This document shows, piece by piece, positions 48,441 to 61,532 of a DNA stretch of 64,000 nucleotides. Each line of letters begins with the position of its first letter. Positions within the stretch are counted from its first letter, which is position 1. Both the position numbers and the translations under genes were made by a program. The stretch lies in assembly GCA_963965975.1 (NCBI GenBank), contig OZ014416.1:2108001-2172000 (forward strand), given 5' to 3'. This stretch comes from Xestospongia bergquistia. Lineage: Eukaryota; Porifera; Demospongiae; Haplosclerida; Petrosiidae. The notes under the pieces were generated by a model, which saw only the letters and a list, made by a program, of their open reading frames with translations, searched no databases and was not told the DNA's origin.

Positions 48441-49439
48441 GTTATATATAATTATAGTATAATAATAATAATGATGATGATGAATATTAATTACTTCTGA
48501 ATTTTAGAAAGTTACTTGCCTGTATATGCCTGTATGTACATACACCCCTGAGTACTAGTGAGAACACACCTATGTTTACAAGATGACATTCTTTGAATTC
48601 TCTGGCTTCAATAAAGAGATATGATACTTTGGGGTCTGAATCTCAAAGACATAAACTATTTTTCATAATAATATACTAGGATGACAACAACAAAATCCCT
48701 CCCACCATTCATGAGTCACCTGAACATTCACTCCATGACTTTAACATGGTCTTTGCACAAGAGGCACAAGAGCAATGACTTCTTTCCTCTATTAACAATG
48801 ACTGCACAGCTGAATAAAAATGAACACCTTCTTCGTCTTCTTCATTAGACAGGTACTTTGATTTTGCACTTACAGCATAAGGTAGTCTTCTCCCACTTAT
48901 CCTATCACCAGGTGTGGACTGTGCATGGCAAATTTTATTCTACAGCAGTGTGTCATCTCATGCTAAGCCCACGTTTCACCACTGCATTAATAGCTTTTAT
49001 CATGGTGTTATTAGTCCACAATTTATAATATTATGTTTTTTTAGGTCTTAATGAGTGAACAGTTGTTGGTGCTCCATATTACATGCAATATATGCAAGTT
49101 TTATAAATACACTGTGACATGGGGAGATCTGGACTGTGAAGCATCTTCAAATCTGTGAATAGGAAATTAATGCACAGACAAAATTTTAGATATTACAATA
49201 TAGTAATACAGTTAAAAGTTCAAGGACCAAGTTTTCAATAAAAATAATTGTCATTGACAGACATATGGCTGCTAGATACATAATTTCAAGTACTTTGGGC
49301 TATCAAATAAAAATTGTGAAAACCATATATCATGATCCTTGAATACATAAAGCATTAACAGAATACAATTTTGTACATCAATGTATATAATGGATTTACA
49401 TTCTTAGCAGTGAGCAAAGCAAACTAGCCATTTCATTCA
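48441..49439. other. Intergenic with a diverged repeat of the preceding segment
   Basis: 48480-48640 resembles 48060-48190 (GTTTACAA.A and CTTCA.TAAAGAG. elements). No gene supported. Confidence 0.4.
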
Positions 49440-50061
49440 GGAATAGAGTCTAATCATGTTTAATAACTGTTAATTAGGTGTAAATGTAAAATTATATTTT
49501 TTTGAAAAAATCTTACTTATAGCACACTGCAAGTATTAAATTCAACTAAATTAGACTGCTGCAGAATACTATTAAAATCACTACTGCTTATCTGGCCACA
49601 GTATATATAGAACCAACAACATAAGTAGGAGATTAAAAGAGTTCTGTTGAACGAAAAAACAAAACAGCACCTGTCCAATTATCATTTCACCTATGGGAGT
49701 GGCCTGGACAACATAAGGTCTAGAGTTGACTGGAAGGTCACTTGTTTCTTGTCCTAGAGAATCAACATTTTAAATGGTTAGTGAAAGCAATCAAGAAAAT
49801 CTCAAACCTAGCTGAGGTAAGCTCATTTTTAGGTATTATTAATTTTTGCTAGCATGAAGATTTCTTCATAACACGTCTGTAAAGCTTGCTGCATTGTGTG
49901 AGTTGTTACATAAGAGCTGTTGATGGTCATAGAATAATTAACGTGATGAAGCATTTAAGATCTCTAAAGAGGCTTTATAGTCTGAGTCATTATTAGTACA
50001 CTATGACCCCTGACTTTCTAGAAGTAATTAATTACATTATTATTATTGTTGTTATTATTAC

Positions 50062-50104
<43 letters not shown>

Positions 50105-50870
50105 GTTATTATTATTATTATGTAAACATAACAGTGGCTGGTGGTGCAATTATTATGCCACCAGACATGTAGCACATCATTTGTAACAAAAATAATATCA
50201 TATGATGTATAAAAATAATATATCAATTAATGTACACTAGTACTTTTTTATGTTATAATCCATGTGTTTTACTTGTATTGTATACATTTTAACCTGACAC
50301 CCTAAATCCTTTAAATGCATGAACTATATAACATAAAATATATACATAATTATAACACTATAATGTATACATCATATGATATTACTATTGGCATTCCTTA
50401 TACTTACTCCTATGTTTATTCTATAGACATGTGTGATGGCCAAGAGTCAAGCTGCTATATATGGAATAAAGAAAAGTAGTCATCATAGCAAATGTACGTA
50501 TAATTATCATGATTAATAACTGTTAATTAGCTTTAAATTTAAAGTGATATTTTGTTTTAAAAATGTCTTACTTATAGCACACTAAGTTTTACTGTAAGTA
50601 TTAAATTCAACTAAGTTAGCCTCTTACAGAGTGCTATTAAAATCACTACTATATCTGGCCACAGTATATATAGAACCAACAACAAAAGTAGGAAATTAAA
50701 AGAGTACTATTAAATAAAAAGGTTTGGAAAACAAAACAGCACATGTCCTATTATTATTACACCTATGGGAGTAGCCTGAATAACCCTGGAGATGATTACA
50801 TCATGATTTGATTGGACTGGACATGTCCCTTTTCCTAGAGGATCCACATTGAAAATGGTTGGATAGTAAT
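49440..50870. repeat. Direct duplication, 49440-49790 and 50500-50870
   Basis: Shared stretches include TATCTGGCCACAGTATATA and CACCTATGGGAGT. Between the units lies an ATT/TTA trinucleotide microsatellite (50037-50120). No gene. Confidence 0.65.
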
Positions 50871-52162
50871 ATAATATCTAACATTATTTCCTATAGAAAC
50901 ATTAAGAAATTGAGACTGCATCTGATCTTTGCTACTTATACAATATAATTATGTCCTCAACATTCTTTAGGGTTTTATGTAACTACATGAATGTATGGAC
51001 ATGTGGCTAGTTATCACTCACGAAGATAATATAGTAAAGTACAAGTAAAATTTACAATCATGTTACAAATTGTATGATTATGTGGTGGTATATTAAAAGA
51101 AGCCATGTACACACACTATTGTATATGTTGATATGCTTAATATAATCAATGAGATTAACAAGATATTTAAAGCATTGAATAAACTATTCTTATTCTGTCT
51201 GCTTTAGATAACATTGAGTATTACTACTTTTCTGACGGAAAATCTACTACATCTATCAGGCATTCTCAGTCTTCCTTCTTTGTTAGAACTTTTTTAAAGA
51301 ACCTTGGTGACTTTATAGCTCTCTTAAATCGCAAAAGACAATACCTGGTTATTATTTTAATAATAATTATTGTTTGTTATAATAGTCTTTAATAGAACAT
51401 CTGTTAATATAATTAAAACTGTAATTTAGAATTTTCACGTGACAGATGACTGACTTCTCGAGGTGAAAATTGTTATTTATTAAATCCTCGAAGGTATGCA
51501 ATTTGAAGTATGCGAAAGGTATGCCATTGAAAATGTATGGAGTTTTCTAGTTTGCTACTTTTTCGTAGCGCTAGAGAGCCAAGTTTTATATATAAAATGC
51601 GCGTTTGCAAGCTGAATCGATTGGTGCAAGTCCCATGTCGATAGCACGTAATACGGCAAAGTTATTCACATGTCTGGGTGGTTCTTCTCAACTTGGACAT
51701 AGTATAACCATATCAAATATGAATCATCATGGATAAAAAAACATGTACTCCATGTATGGTCCAATGAAGTCAAAATGTAATCAACCTCAGGGTTGCTCAT
51801 GCCACTCCCATAGGTTTATAATGGTGTTGGAAAAAGAGCTGATTGATTTTTCAGACATACGGTATATTATTATACAATGTTTTTGATGGATCTAGTCTGT
51901 CTGCATCAATTACATGCATGGCCCAAATACTAAATTCATGCATGAGCGCAAAAATATCACTTTGGCCGTCTCTCGTGTGTCAAGTGTTGTCCTATCCTCC
52001 AGTATCATATTACTTGTCCCATGTACTATTTCCTATCCTCCAGTATCATATTACTTGTCCCATGTACTATTTCTTATCCTCTAGTGTCAAGTTACTAGCT
52101 TGTTCCACTGTTTCACACGCATCGGTATCGCATTACCTTGGTTGTCAGAGTTTTCTGACTAT
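50871..52162. other. Intergenic, GC-richer patch and a 41-bp repeat
   Basis: 51430-51720 has more CG than the surroundings (TTTTTCGTAGCGCTAGAGAG, ATGCGCGTTTGCAAGC) but no recognisable gene or element. At 51991-52072 a 41-bp unit (CCTATCCTCCAGTATCATAT...) is present twice exactly, with a third partial copy to about 52096. Confidence 0.5.
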
Positions 52163-52214
52163 TTCGCTCACAATTTCCCGTATATCTTTGACTGTCAATA
52201 AATATATAGACGCC
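52163..52214 (+). promoter_or_regulatory. Family promoter of the 52291 gene
   Basis: TTCGCTCACAATTTCC at 52163-52178 and AATATATAGACGCC at about 52201-52214, with the ATG 76 bp after the second box. Same arrangement as in the other copies. Confidence 0.6.
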
Positions 52215-52290
52215 AATCTCCAGCAAAATCAACCGTCGTACCAGTTTACTCTTCATCAATTGTATTCCCAGCTAGCAGACTACGATCCCA

Positions 52291-53557
52291 ATGGCTCAAA
52301 CTAATCTGCTTTTGCAGATATTTGCTATAGTAATACATATCTTCGCCATTATTTTTCTGGTGATTGCTGCAGGACTTTTTGGCAATGTATATAGGCATAT
52401 TAATAACGAACTGCAAGTAGCTGGGATTGGCGACGTTTGCTTTTTGTATATTAAAAAAGACTATACTAATGCTAGTAACTCCGTTTGTGTTTTCTCCATT
52501 GTTGGTGAAGTCCTAGCTGCTCTAGGTTTGGTAATTTTGATAATACTAAGTATTGTCAAACTTGTAGGTGGACTAATGGGGTGAGTTTGTACCTACAATG
52601 AACAAATATCTATTAATAAAGTGATTGACAAAGTATTGTGTACATTTGCAGAAATAAAATATTTTTAATTGTGGAAATTTTGATCCTGTTGTTCTCTGGT
52701 ATACTTGCTTTAATTGTTGCAGTAATTCTTAGCTCTGGATGGGGAGTGACATGTGATACAATAAATGACGCGTAAGCTTATAATTAGCCTCAGTTCAGTT
52801 ATAACTTATTGAATATTTCACTTTAAACTTTTTAGAGCTAAGGCAGCAGGTAGTAGTATTCACTGCGCCACTAGTACTGACTACTCGAAACAAGTCACAG
52901 CATCAGTTGTAAGCTGTATATAATAACAGAATAAATGTTGTTTGTGCATAATTAAATGAATGCATGCACATGCTAACTGTTGATTGTTTTAACTATATAC
53001 ATAGACGTTTTGGCTGCAATGGTCCCTACTGAATTTCATGCATAGTGACAACCTGCATGGTCAATTATGAAAGAAATTGTCATAGTTCTAACAATTAGCT
53101 ACTCTCATAATGAAAACAGTATATGATATTTACATATATGTAACCTACTATATATTGATTAAATCAAGTACAAAGACTGAAGACTTGATTTTTACAGTGG
53201 TACATACAAATACTGTGGTAATATATACAGTCATCATACATACAATAACAATGAAATATATATCCTAAGGTGCATATATACATATACATGAGAATATCTG
53301 TCAATCTATATATATTATTGATAACAAGATAATGTAAACCAAGAGAATGTCTATAATTATTATCATTTTTAAGAAAAAAAATTGATTGGCAAAAGCTTAC
53401 TTATATAATAAAATGCAACATTTTATTTTCATAGGTGTTTTCTGCCTTTGCTGTTGCAACAATTGTTGGAAGTTCTATCGTCACTATATTAATTGCTGTA
53501 CTTGGGCCACAGGAGAAAAATAATAATATTAAATGCCCAAACTTTTTTAGATTATAA
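52291..53557 (+). CDS. Four-TM family protein, intact, 201 aa, extended tail
   Basis: Exons are 52291-52580, 52652-52771, 52836-52908 and 53435-53557. Helices as in the family: TM1 IFAIIFLVIAAGLFG, TM2 VGEVLAALGLVILIIL, TM3 ILLFSGILALIVAVIL, TM4 in exon 4. Loop 1 has VCFLY and SVCVFSI cysteines. Loop 2 (exon 3) is longer, with IHCATSTDYSK. The usual end (GSQESK then TAA) is changed: AGAGCAAATAA became AGAAAAATAATAA, so the frame reads on to a TAA at 53555-53557. This adds about ten residues (NNNIKCPNFFRL). Whether the extra tail matters is unknown. A fragment open from 51843 upstream is not part of the gene. Confidence 0.86.
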
Positions 53558-55917
53558 TTGCCTTTGATTTAAAATGCTGATAATGTCAAAAAATTACAGA
53601 GTACATAAATTTAAATTACAGAGTTTATTTAATGATTTCTTTTGTTGTCATGTTGATGAAGAAATGACTATGGATATAAATGGATGGATGGATATCTGAA
53701 AATTAGAATATAAAACAGTATTATTTACTTGTCTATCGTCATCAGCTGTGAAATCTAATTGAGGAGGAAGGAAGGGTTTACTTATTACTTAAATATACAT
53801 AAATACATTTAATTTACTACATAAATCTATATTACTAATCAAAACAATATATGTGACAAATGTTTTATGGCCTCCTCCTTGTAAGGGTCTTCCAATAAAT
53901 AATAGTCACAGTCAATATGATTGATGAATTTAGTTAAATGATTAAGAACTTTAATTAGCTACAGCTCTCAAGAGTATAGTTTACTTAGCCATCTTTATTC
54001 TTCATTGTTTGCTATGGAAAAGCATACAGGCACTACACGGACTTCCTGTTGCCTAAAAATTTTTAACACCTTCCCATATACATTATATATGATGTTTATA
54101 CTTTTTGTATCAAATAATTTTGTTAGTTGCAACCTGTAATTGATTCAATCAACTGATTACTTTTTACGGTAATACAAAAATGTATCATGGCTTCAAGAGA
54201 TCATTAATCCCTACATCTCAGGTATACATGCTATATATTTATTGAAGTATATAAATACTATAATTGCAGAAAAATTAGACTTTTTGCAATGCTTTTACAT
54301 GATTTTCGAATTATATGGTAAAAACATGTAAATGTAGTAGAAAAAATTGTAAAATCAATGTAAATAGTTATAAATACCTCATTACATGCATGTGACTATT
54401 TGCTACAGTCATGATAAATATCCTGTCATTCAGGTAGCTGCTTGGGTGATTAAGAAACAGACCAACATTATGAACAGTATGATGATTGGTGTACACTTCA
54501 TAGATTAGAGTATATATATGATGTTTATATATAATAAAGTGGTTTATATTTTTGTATACACCATTATATAACAATGTACTGAAATTTGTGTAAGGGTAGC
54601 ATCATATATTTATACATTGTTAGGTATATACATATATATATATATAATGTATATATGTATGTATGAGAGTGTGGACACTTGTCACACCTTTATTTTCATT
54701 GTTATCATAATTTACTTATAGCAGTTATGACAGGAAACCAGTCAGGACTGTAGTAAATAGTCACAACATTATTTGTTAAAACAACTGATCAGTTTTTAAT
54801 TTAATAGTAATGTACATGTATGGATGCAATGGGAGATTTTTTAAAATTTATGTTAATTTTACAATCATTATTTAACATGTTTATATAGGGTTTGTATCAT
54901 GTAATCTCAAAATTTTTTCTGTGATACATAAAATACCTAGGATAAATATATGATACATTTTTGTGAATGGGGTTCTTGTTACATTAATATCATCAAATAT
55001 GATGTGCTTATTATTATAATATTAAATTTTACTAATGCAAATCGATATAAAATAGTATTTATTATTATAGTTTGATTTACTAACCTTTATAACAATTCAG
55101 CGAGTGATCTATACTTAATCTTAGGTTGTCTTTTAGTTTTGTCCATTTTATTTTAGAAATGAAATTGTTATGTACATATACAAATGACTATATCACAGTA
55201 CATTATGTAGTACAATATAGATAGTAATGTGGCTAGATAAAGCCATACAGAGAGTATATCATTAGGATAAGTATGGATATGAACTGCCATAGCAAATTCT
55301 ACTCTCTTATGTTCACATAAATGTACACCAATACTTTCTATGGCCCTAAGTAGTTGAGTTGTATCATTATATCAGAAGTGAAGAAGATAGCCAGTAATCA
55401 GAAGATGAAGAGAGATAGTACTTCTCTCTTTGAGATCAATTAATGACTTTTGCAATGAACATTTCTTCAAATTTGTTCATCTATATAGTTATGAATCACT
55501 TTATAAAAATTATTCTCTAAATTCATGTTAGTAAAGCAATAGATTATGTCAGACTTATATATCATATATACATACATACATACACACACACATATATAAA
55601 TATATATATATTATATATATATGATAGTCTTTTACCTTAAATCCACGAAAATTCTTTACCTTAAATCCACGAAAATTCTATTTTAGTTGTCTCTTATGTT
55701 CTAGAGGAGATATCTTGTGAAGAATAAGGTTTCTTTTCTAACCTGTAAATAGTATAATATAATGATTACCAACAAAGGACAGAAAATTTCTCATGATCAG
55801 GGAAATGATAATGAGCTATAGAATGTTAAATACTCACTCATAATTGATATATTCACTTTTGTAATTTGTAATTGTTCAAATTTAAGTGAGTTACTCCCCC
55901 AAATTTATTAAACATAG
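53558..55917. other. Intergenic, with a segment duplicated at 59640
   Basis: 54980-55340 is a direct, diverged match to 59640-60000 (ACAAATGA.TATATCACAGTA, GCATAGCAAATTCTA-like). 54350-54430 matches 60005-60075. No gene. Confidence 0.5.
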
Positions 55918-56058
55918 TATGTATGTACATGTACATTGAATTACTGACTGCGTCAATAGGTTTAGTAATAGTCTACAACAAAGTCTATTCCATTTAGTGA
56001 TATGACATAATCTCAATTGTTCAATATAATCATGAACTAATTGATCTATCCTGGAGAG
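55918..56058 (+). repeat. Direct duplicate of 63296-63437
   Basis: About 140 bp at high identity (TCTATTCCATTTAGTGATAT, AATATAATCATGAACTAATT). Both end in TCCTGGAGAGAGAGA; here the GA run is short and mixed, in the other copy it has grown to more than 60 bp. Confidence 0.8.
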
Positions 56059-56289
56059 AGAGACAGGCAGACAGACAGAGAGACATCTCCCAACATATTA
56101 AGAAATAACTAACACAATAATAAAAAGAGGAATCAGTTACTCCCTAATTGTATATATATTAACCATCCATCTATCTATCCATTATCCATCCATCCATTTA
56201 ATACACACATCTGATGTAGTCTATATATATATATATATCACAAGTCCCTGAGAACAAATTAATAGCATAAAATAAACTATTCTGGGATG

Positions 56290-57130
56290 CTTCATGTAAC
56301 ATTGAGTATTACTGCTTTTCTGATTAACTTGATATTAATTAACTTGCAGTAAAAGATGAATTAGTAATTTACGTTGCATATAATACAGTATGAGATGCTG
56401 TCATCACTAAAATGTACTGATTAACAGTTGACTGATATGAATACTGCTTATACATCTCATTAGTTAAATTAATGTCTCAGTTATAATAGACAAATAATTT
56501 TCAAGTATGTTGGTTTTATGAAAGAGTGCTGTACTATATAAATTGTGAGCAAGGGCTATTACTATAGAATTTATAATCGGGATATGCCCATAACACTTTA
56601 TACAAAGCCCTTAGTTCAACTACAATGTAAATAAATTCCATAGTAGTTAGTGATCAAAACAGTCTATGTTGTTAATGCTTTTTGGAGATGCATACAGCCC
56701 AAATGACTATTGATCAGTTAAACTCACAATCAATGTATTATAACAGTAATATCACTTACTATATACCATATATTAGGCTATAGTGTTTGCATCCTATCAG
56801 TTTTTGATCAGATCAAAGCTTCTGAGTTTTGTTACTTACTAAAAACATTTTTGAGCAGTTCCATAGATTTTGTCAATTCTCCAATCTTCAAAGTTAGTAA
56901 TAATCAGTCCATTACATCAGAAGCAGTACCATTAAAACAATCATAGGCCAAACTATTTTCAATTATCATAACTCAATAGTTATATTCAGAAGTACTATAT
57001 TTATTTATTTGAGTTCATTTATCAGTATCTATTGTATATTCGCACAAATTGCTTGTTGACTGCAATAATTAATTTAGAAGCAACTAATATACTGACTATT
57101 TAAATAAATTTGTAAGGATTTGGTTAGACT
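56290..57130 (-). repeat. Segmental duplicate, inverted to 46560-47560
   Basis: See 46290-47560. The two arms lie either side of the 52291 gene. Confidence 0.6.
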
Positions 57131-58861
57131 ATCTAAGTCATACTTGACAGGTTTAATATTATTTGCACAAAGCATGACCACTTATTCTATCTTTTATGTA
57201 TTTATGGTAGCTAAATATCAATGGTCTACTCTAGTAGGTCATCCATGTATTTGGATACATTTTTATATCTACAAGATTTTTCTATACACATCTTAAAAAA
57301 TGGCTCAAACTAATGACAAATGGCATTTAGTTATATTGAAACAACCCTTTGATGTATTAATAGTTACAGACTCCTTTCACTCATTAGCTAATGGAATATG
57401 CTTGAGCTAAATAGAATATTATAAGTGCTTTCCTTTTGGAGTATGGGACTCTACTTGAGATAGAACTTTGACACCTGCAGATGGGAGACAGACCATTTCT
57501 TTTTTAAGAACAACAAATGCTTATCAAAGGGTTCATTTAATGTAATATGTACTCTCCCCTCTACCACAGAACATCCTTCTGACCCTCATGCTTTGCCTTG
57601 TAGTGGTATTGACTCACAAATATAGGTCTTCAGTTTTATCATCTAGAGGTTTACCACTCATTTTACAGACATTTAAATATCACACTGAAAAATGATGGCA
57701 TTAGTTGATTTAACCAATATATGGTTGTTTGAGTTGTATATAATTATTAGATAGCGAGGTACTACAAAGCACCACACATACTACTTTCTTTATTAATTGA
57801 CATGTCATGTGATTAATTTTGTTTGAATTATGATTATCTAATTAGTTAGATATCTGTAAGGGCTGTTACTATGAAGCTTATATTACGACAACAATCCTAA
57901 CCACATATACATCCTTTCTGTGATCATATTATTGAACTATTTGAACTGTCAATTTCATAGTGACTATAGATAGTAGTCAAACAACACACCTGTTGGTGTT
58001 TCCAATGATAGATGTACTTTGTAGGCATGTATTCCAACATTGTTCTACAGTATAGTGTGAAAGTATTATTTAGAGAATGGTTGTCATATCCATTTCTGTG
58101 GGCAATTAAAGCTCCTTAATATCAGTGGAGTGTTTTGGTGTCATTTAAGGTTGCTTATCTGCTGCTTGCCTGTGGCATGTTGTATCACAGATGAAATATA
58201 TCTAGTGAATTAAATGTTGTGATCCAGACAAGTTTAAGCCTGTCTGTTAGGTTTTAAAACAATTAATGTCTCCTGAGTAAAATCAGTGCAAATACTACAA
58301 TGAGACACTAGTATATGGATCCATGTAGGTGGATTGGAGTTGCAAACTTGTTGGATTCTGACTGGGACTGTGGAATAGAAATTTAGATTAATGTGGAAAT
58401 AAATTAAAAGTATACAAAAATCACAATATACCAATGCAATAGTTATATTCATCATGTACAGTCCACATATAAAGAGGGTTGTGTATACAGATAGAATTAA
58501 TTTTATTACTTTTTCATTTCACTTTTTAAATAACTTACAAGTCATCACTTATTACTGTCACATTGTTTGTTTGGAGAAGATATCATTGTTGTGCCCAGAA
58601 TTTCCAGTAGATCTTAAAGCTACAACAACAATGTATATTTGGATATTGCCCTCAGCTATTGTAATTGCAGAGGATCTGAAGGAAGAGTTTACTTTTATTT
58701 CTTATGAAAACTAATTTTCATGATTTCTATTAACATAAATACTAGTTTATCATCTAACTGCATGCCCTGAGAACATATATTTGTAAATAATAAAGTGCCA
58801 TATATTTTATAATTAACATTCCTATATAGTGACATAATCACACTATACTACATATAACAAT
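57131..58861. other. Intergenic, nothing firm
   Basis: 57380-57620 is somewhat richer in GC and has short open stretches, and 58454-58714 is open for 86 codons on the plus strand, but neither shows a domain, start context or splice sites that convince me. No gene called. Confidence 0.4.
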
Positions 58862-59374
58862 TATAGTACGTTGCTAGGTGGTTGCTATGCTTAAAAGGCT
58901 GCATTAAATCAACTAAAACATTCTCACCCAGCCCATAATGCAATATCACAAACCACAGTGCATTAACTGAAACCACAGTGCAATATCTGGGTAAATGCGA
59001 GAAAGATATATTAAGTGTGCAGTTCCAACCAAAGAACACGCAAGAGTCGACTATGTGCGTGGGCTGTTAAAAATTTTAACGAATGGAGTAAAGCTCTAAA
59101 TGCTATGTATGCTGAAAACCCAGAAGAACAAGTTCCAGAAGCGTTGTTACAGAGCACTGATCCCACTATTTTGAGTAAGTGGCTAGGCCTTTTTATTGCA
59201 GAGACCAGGAAACAAGACGGCGGGCTTTATCCTTCAAAAACATTATATCTGTTGCTATCTGGTGTATATCGTTATATGAAAAGCTTGAATCCAGTCGCCT
59301 TTTCACAAACACGTGTGTCGTGCGTTGCAATTACGTCACAATGTTGCCAAGCAACCACCTAGCAACGTACTATA
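58862..59374 (+). mobile_element. TIR element carrying a recombinase-like fragment
   Basis: Perfect 25-bp terminal inverted repeats start TATAGTACGTTGCTAGG at 58862 and end CCTAGCAACGTACTATA at 59374. The outermost TA at each end may be a 2-bp target duplication. Length 513 bp. Encloses the coding fragment at 59015-59340. Confidence 0.8.
59015..59362 (+). pseudogene. Crypton/DUF3504-like tyrosine recombinase fragment
   Basis: An open frame of 115 codons (59015 to 59362) that begins inside the element and ends in its right TIR. The part CAWAVKNFNEWSKAL, LSKWLGLFIAETRKQDGG and YPSKTLYLLLSGVYRYM resembles the N-terminal DNA-binding region of Crypton-type tyrosine recombinases and their domesticated relatives (DUF3504, as in ZMYM and KCTD1 proteins). 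The catalytic R...HxxR...Y half is missing, so it cannot recombine DNA alone. It could be a truncated transposon gene or a captured gene piece. The family match is from memory of motifs. Confidence 0.6.
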
Positions 59375-59380
59375 AAACAC

Positions 59381-59494
59381 TTATAACACATCCGGGAGTG
59401 CTGTGGTTGATTTATAAACACGACGAACGAGGGCCGCAGGCCCGAGGGCGGAGTGTTTATAAATACAACCACAGCACTCCCGGATGTGATATAA
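59381..59494. repeat. GC-rich palindromic element, 114 bp
   Basis: Arms share CACATCCGGGAGTGCTGTGG and TTTATAAACAC as near-perfect reverse complements; the loop is GGGCCGCAGGCCCGAGGGCG-like. It begins 6 bp after the TIR element at 58862-59374. Probably a tiny fold-back MITE. Confidence 0.85.
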
Positions 59495-60071
59495 CTAATA
59501 CTTATTACATACTCTATTATCTTTAATCAAGTTAATGGAATTTGAAAAAAATTGCCATGTTATTTGCTTGCTATAATAGTTTAATAATAATATCAAGGAC
59601 AAGTAAACATATATGGCGACCTTAATGTACTAAAATAGTAGTTGATATTATATATACTTTTTTATTTTGATGACCTTCATAACAATTCGTGGAGTCATGT
59701 GTAGTTAATATTAGATTGCTGTTTATTTTTGTCCAATTCATTTTTGGAATAAAAATTGTTATGTACATTTACAAATGATTATATCACAGTACATTATGTA
59801 GTACTATATACAGGTAGTAATGTGGGTAGATAGCAAGTATTTTATTAGGATTAGCATGGATATTAACTGCCATAGCTCAATTTAGTCACCTTTATAACAA
59901 TTTCAGGGAGTCATCTGAATTGAATCTAACCATAGCAAATTCTATTCTCTCATGTTCACAGAAATGTAGAACAGTACTAGGTAGAATAATAAAGTCTTAA
60001 AATTATTATAAATCTCTCATTACAAGCATGTGACTGTCAAATCAAATTTCCTGTCATACATGTAGCTGCTA
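59495..60071. other. Intergenic, duplicate of 54980-55340 flank
   Basis: 59640-60000 matches 54980-55340 directly, and 60005-60071 matches 54350-54430. No gene. Confidence 0.5.
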
Positions 60072-60205
60072 TGCCAGCAGATATGAGAGATAATTGAAGT
60101 ACATTGAGCAGTTCATCATGACAAGGAACTCATCTTCACCTAATTTTTGACCCAAGCAGCAAACAGTATTGCCAACATAAATGTTCATTCACTGGTATAT
60201 ATAGG
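60072..60205 (+). repeat. Short dispersed repeat, copy 3 of 3
   Basis: Direct match to 385-510 (GAGCAGTTCATCATGACAAG, ACAGTATTGCCAACA). Not followed by four-TM sequence here, showing that this repeat exists independently of the gene at 427. Confidence 0.7.
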
Positions 60206-61532
60206 TTGTTAGTGGCCCTTGATATCAATCAATATTTATTTGAAGTTCATGCACTATACCAATTTTTATTCTGGTCAATCCACAGATCCAAGGCTTCCTG
60301 ACTCCTTCATGATCAAAATGAAACTTGTTTTTAAATAATGTATATGGGTTGAGTATATTACCAAGATATGTTTTTTACAGTACACCATCATTGACAGGCT
60401 GCATATATAGTTCAAGCAGATGTGGCAAAGATAATATCAAGGACACCTATAGGCACATCAATTCATCCCAACAATTGCTAGCTGTTATGGGTGAGGTTTG
60501 AAAGGCCAAAATTTACCCTGATTACGGGTCATGTTTGGTCTAGACCAGACAGGAGTCTGTAATCGAGGTAAGTTGTAAGTTAATAAATATCACAAATACG
60601 ATTTTAAGACTAGTAAAAAAATGCATGATTCCATTGATGTTAGCATTAATGCTACTATCAAGGAATAGTGTAATTAAATAACCAACACAAATACAATTAT
60701 AATGTAACAGCAAAGAAAAAATGAATGTTTGTGTTGATATTACATCATTTTGTCATTAATATTATAATCGTTGGAATAGTGTAAGTTAATAATCAGCATA
60801 CAAAACATAAAAGCAATTGTTTAAAAAAAGTGATTTTGTACATTGATTCTAATAAAGAATGGTAAAATTCCGTCAAGTCAATATAAAAAACTCAAGAACA
60901 TTGCAATTATAAACACATAATAAATTATATAAAATCAAATTAAGGTGGTGTAGCTTCAGCTGAACTTTTGACCCAACTCATTAGATGGTCAGTCGAGTGT
61001 GAGCTTCAGTAGGTACTGCTATTATAGCACTCTCAGTATCACTGAGTATACTTCAGACACTGTGAACATTGCATTGACTGTCAACAGTTGTGTGGCTTCT
61101 TTATCTGGTTTTGGGTCTGTGTAAAAAATGACCTTAGGCTACTAATTATCACTCAGCAATGACTTAGATATATAATCAAATAAGTTCATAATTACTTATT
61201 CCTTTTTTCTGGTATTTTCTACAACAATATTAATCTCAAGTTAATGGGCAATGGTTTGAATTACCATATATTTTTTTCCAAAGTCTGTAATATTTGAGAT
61301 AATTTTTTTTAAGTATTATATAACAAATAACGTATTGAATTCGAACTAGGTAAACACAACATGTCAGAGTAAAAATATTTCGTAAGTGCCTAAAAAACTT
61401 CATAAAGAAATAAAAATTATGTGAAAAATATTTGAAAATCAGTACCTTGTTAATATGTCTAGCTATTCATCTTACAAATAGACTTATATAATCTAATAAT
61501 GAAGTTTATTCGTTTATAAATTATTTGCTCTT
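60206..61532. other. Intergenic, nothing recognised
   Basis: 60210-60570 and 60950-61130 are slightly GC-richer, with no clear frames or repeats. The end overlaps the 3' side of the minus-strand gene. Confidence 0.4.

Noticed and set aside
50032-50226. Poly-isoleucine frame
   Set aside because: Translation of an ATT/TTA microsatellite.
51843-52304. 153-codon frame running into the 52291 gene
   Set aside because: It is in another frame than the gene, contains the 41-bp tandem repeat and covers the promoter.
58454-58714. 86-codon frame as a gene
   Set aside because: No domain, no conserved copy and no splice or promoter evidence.
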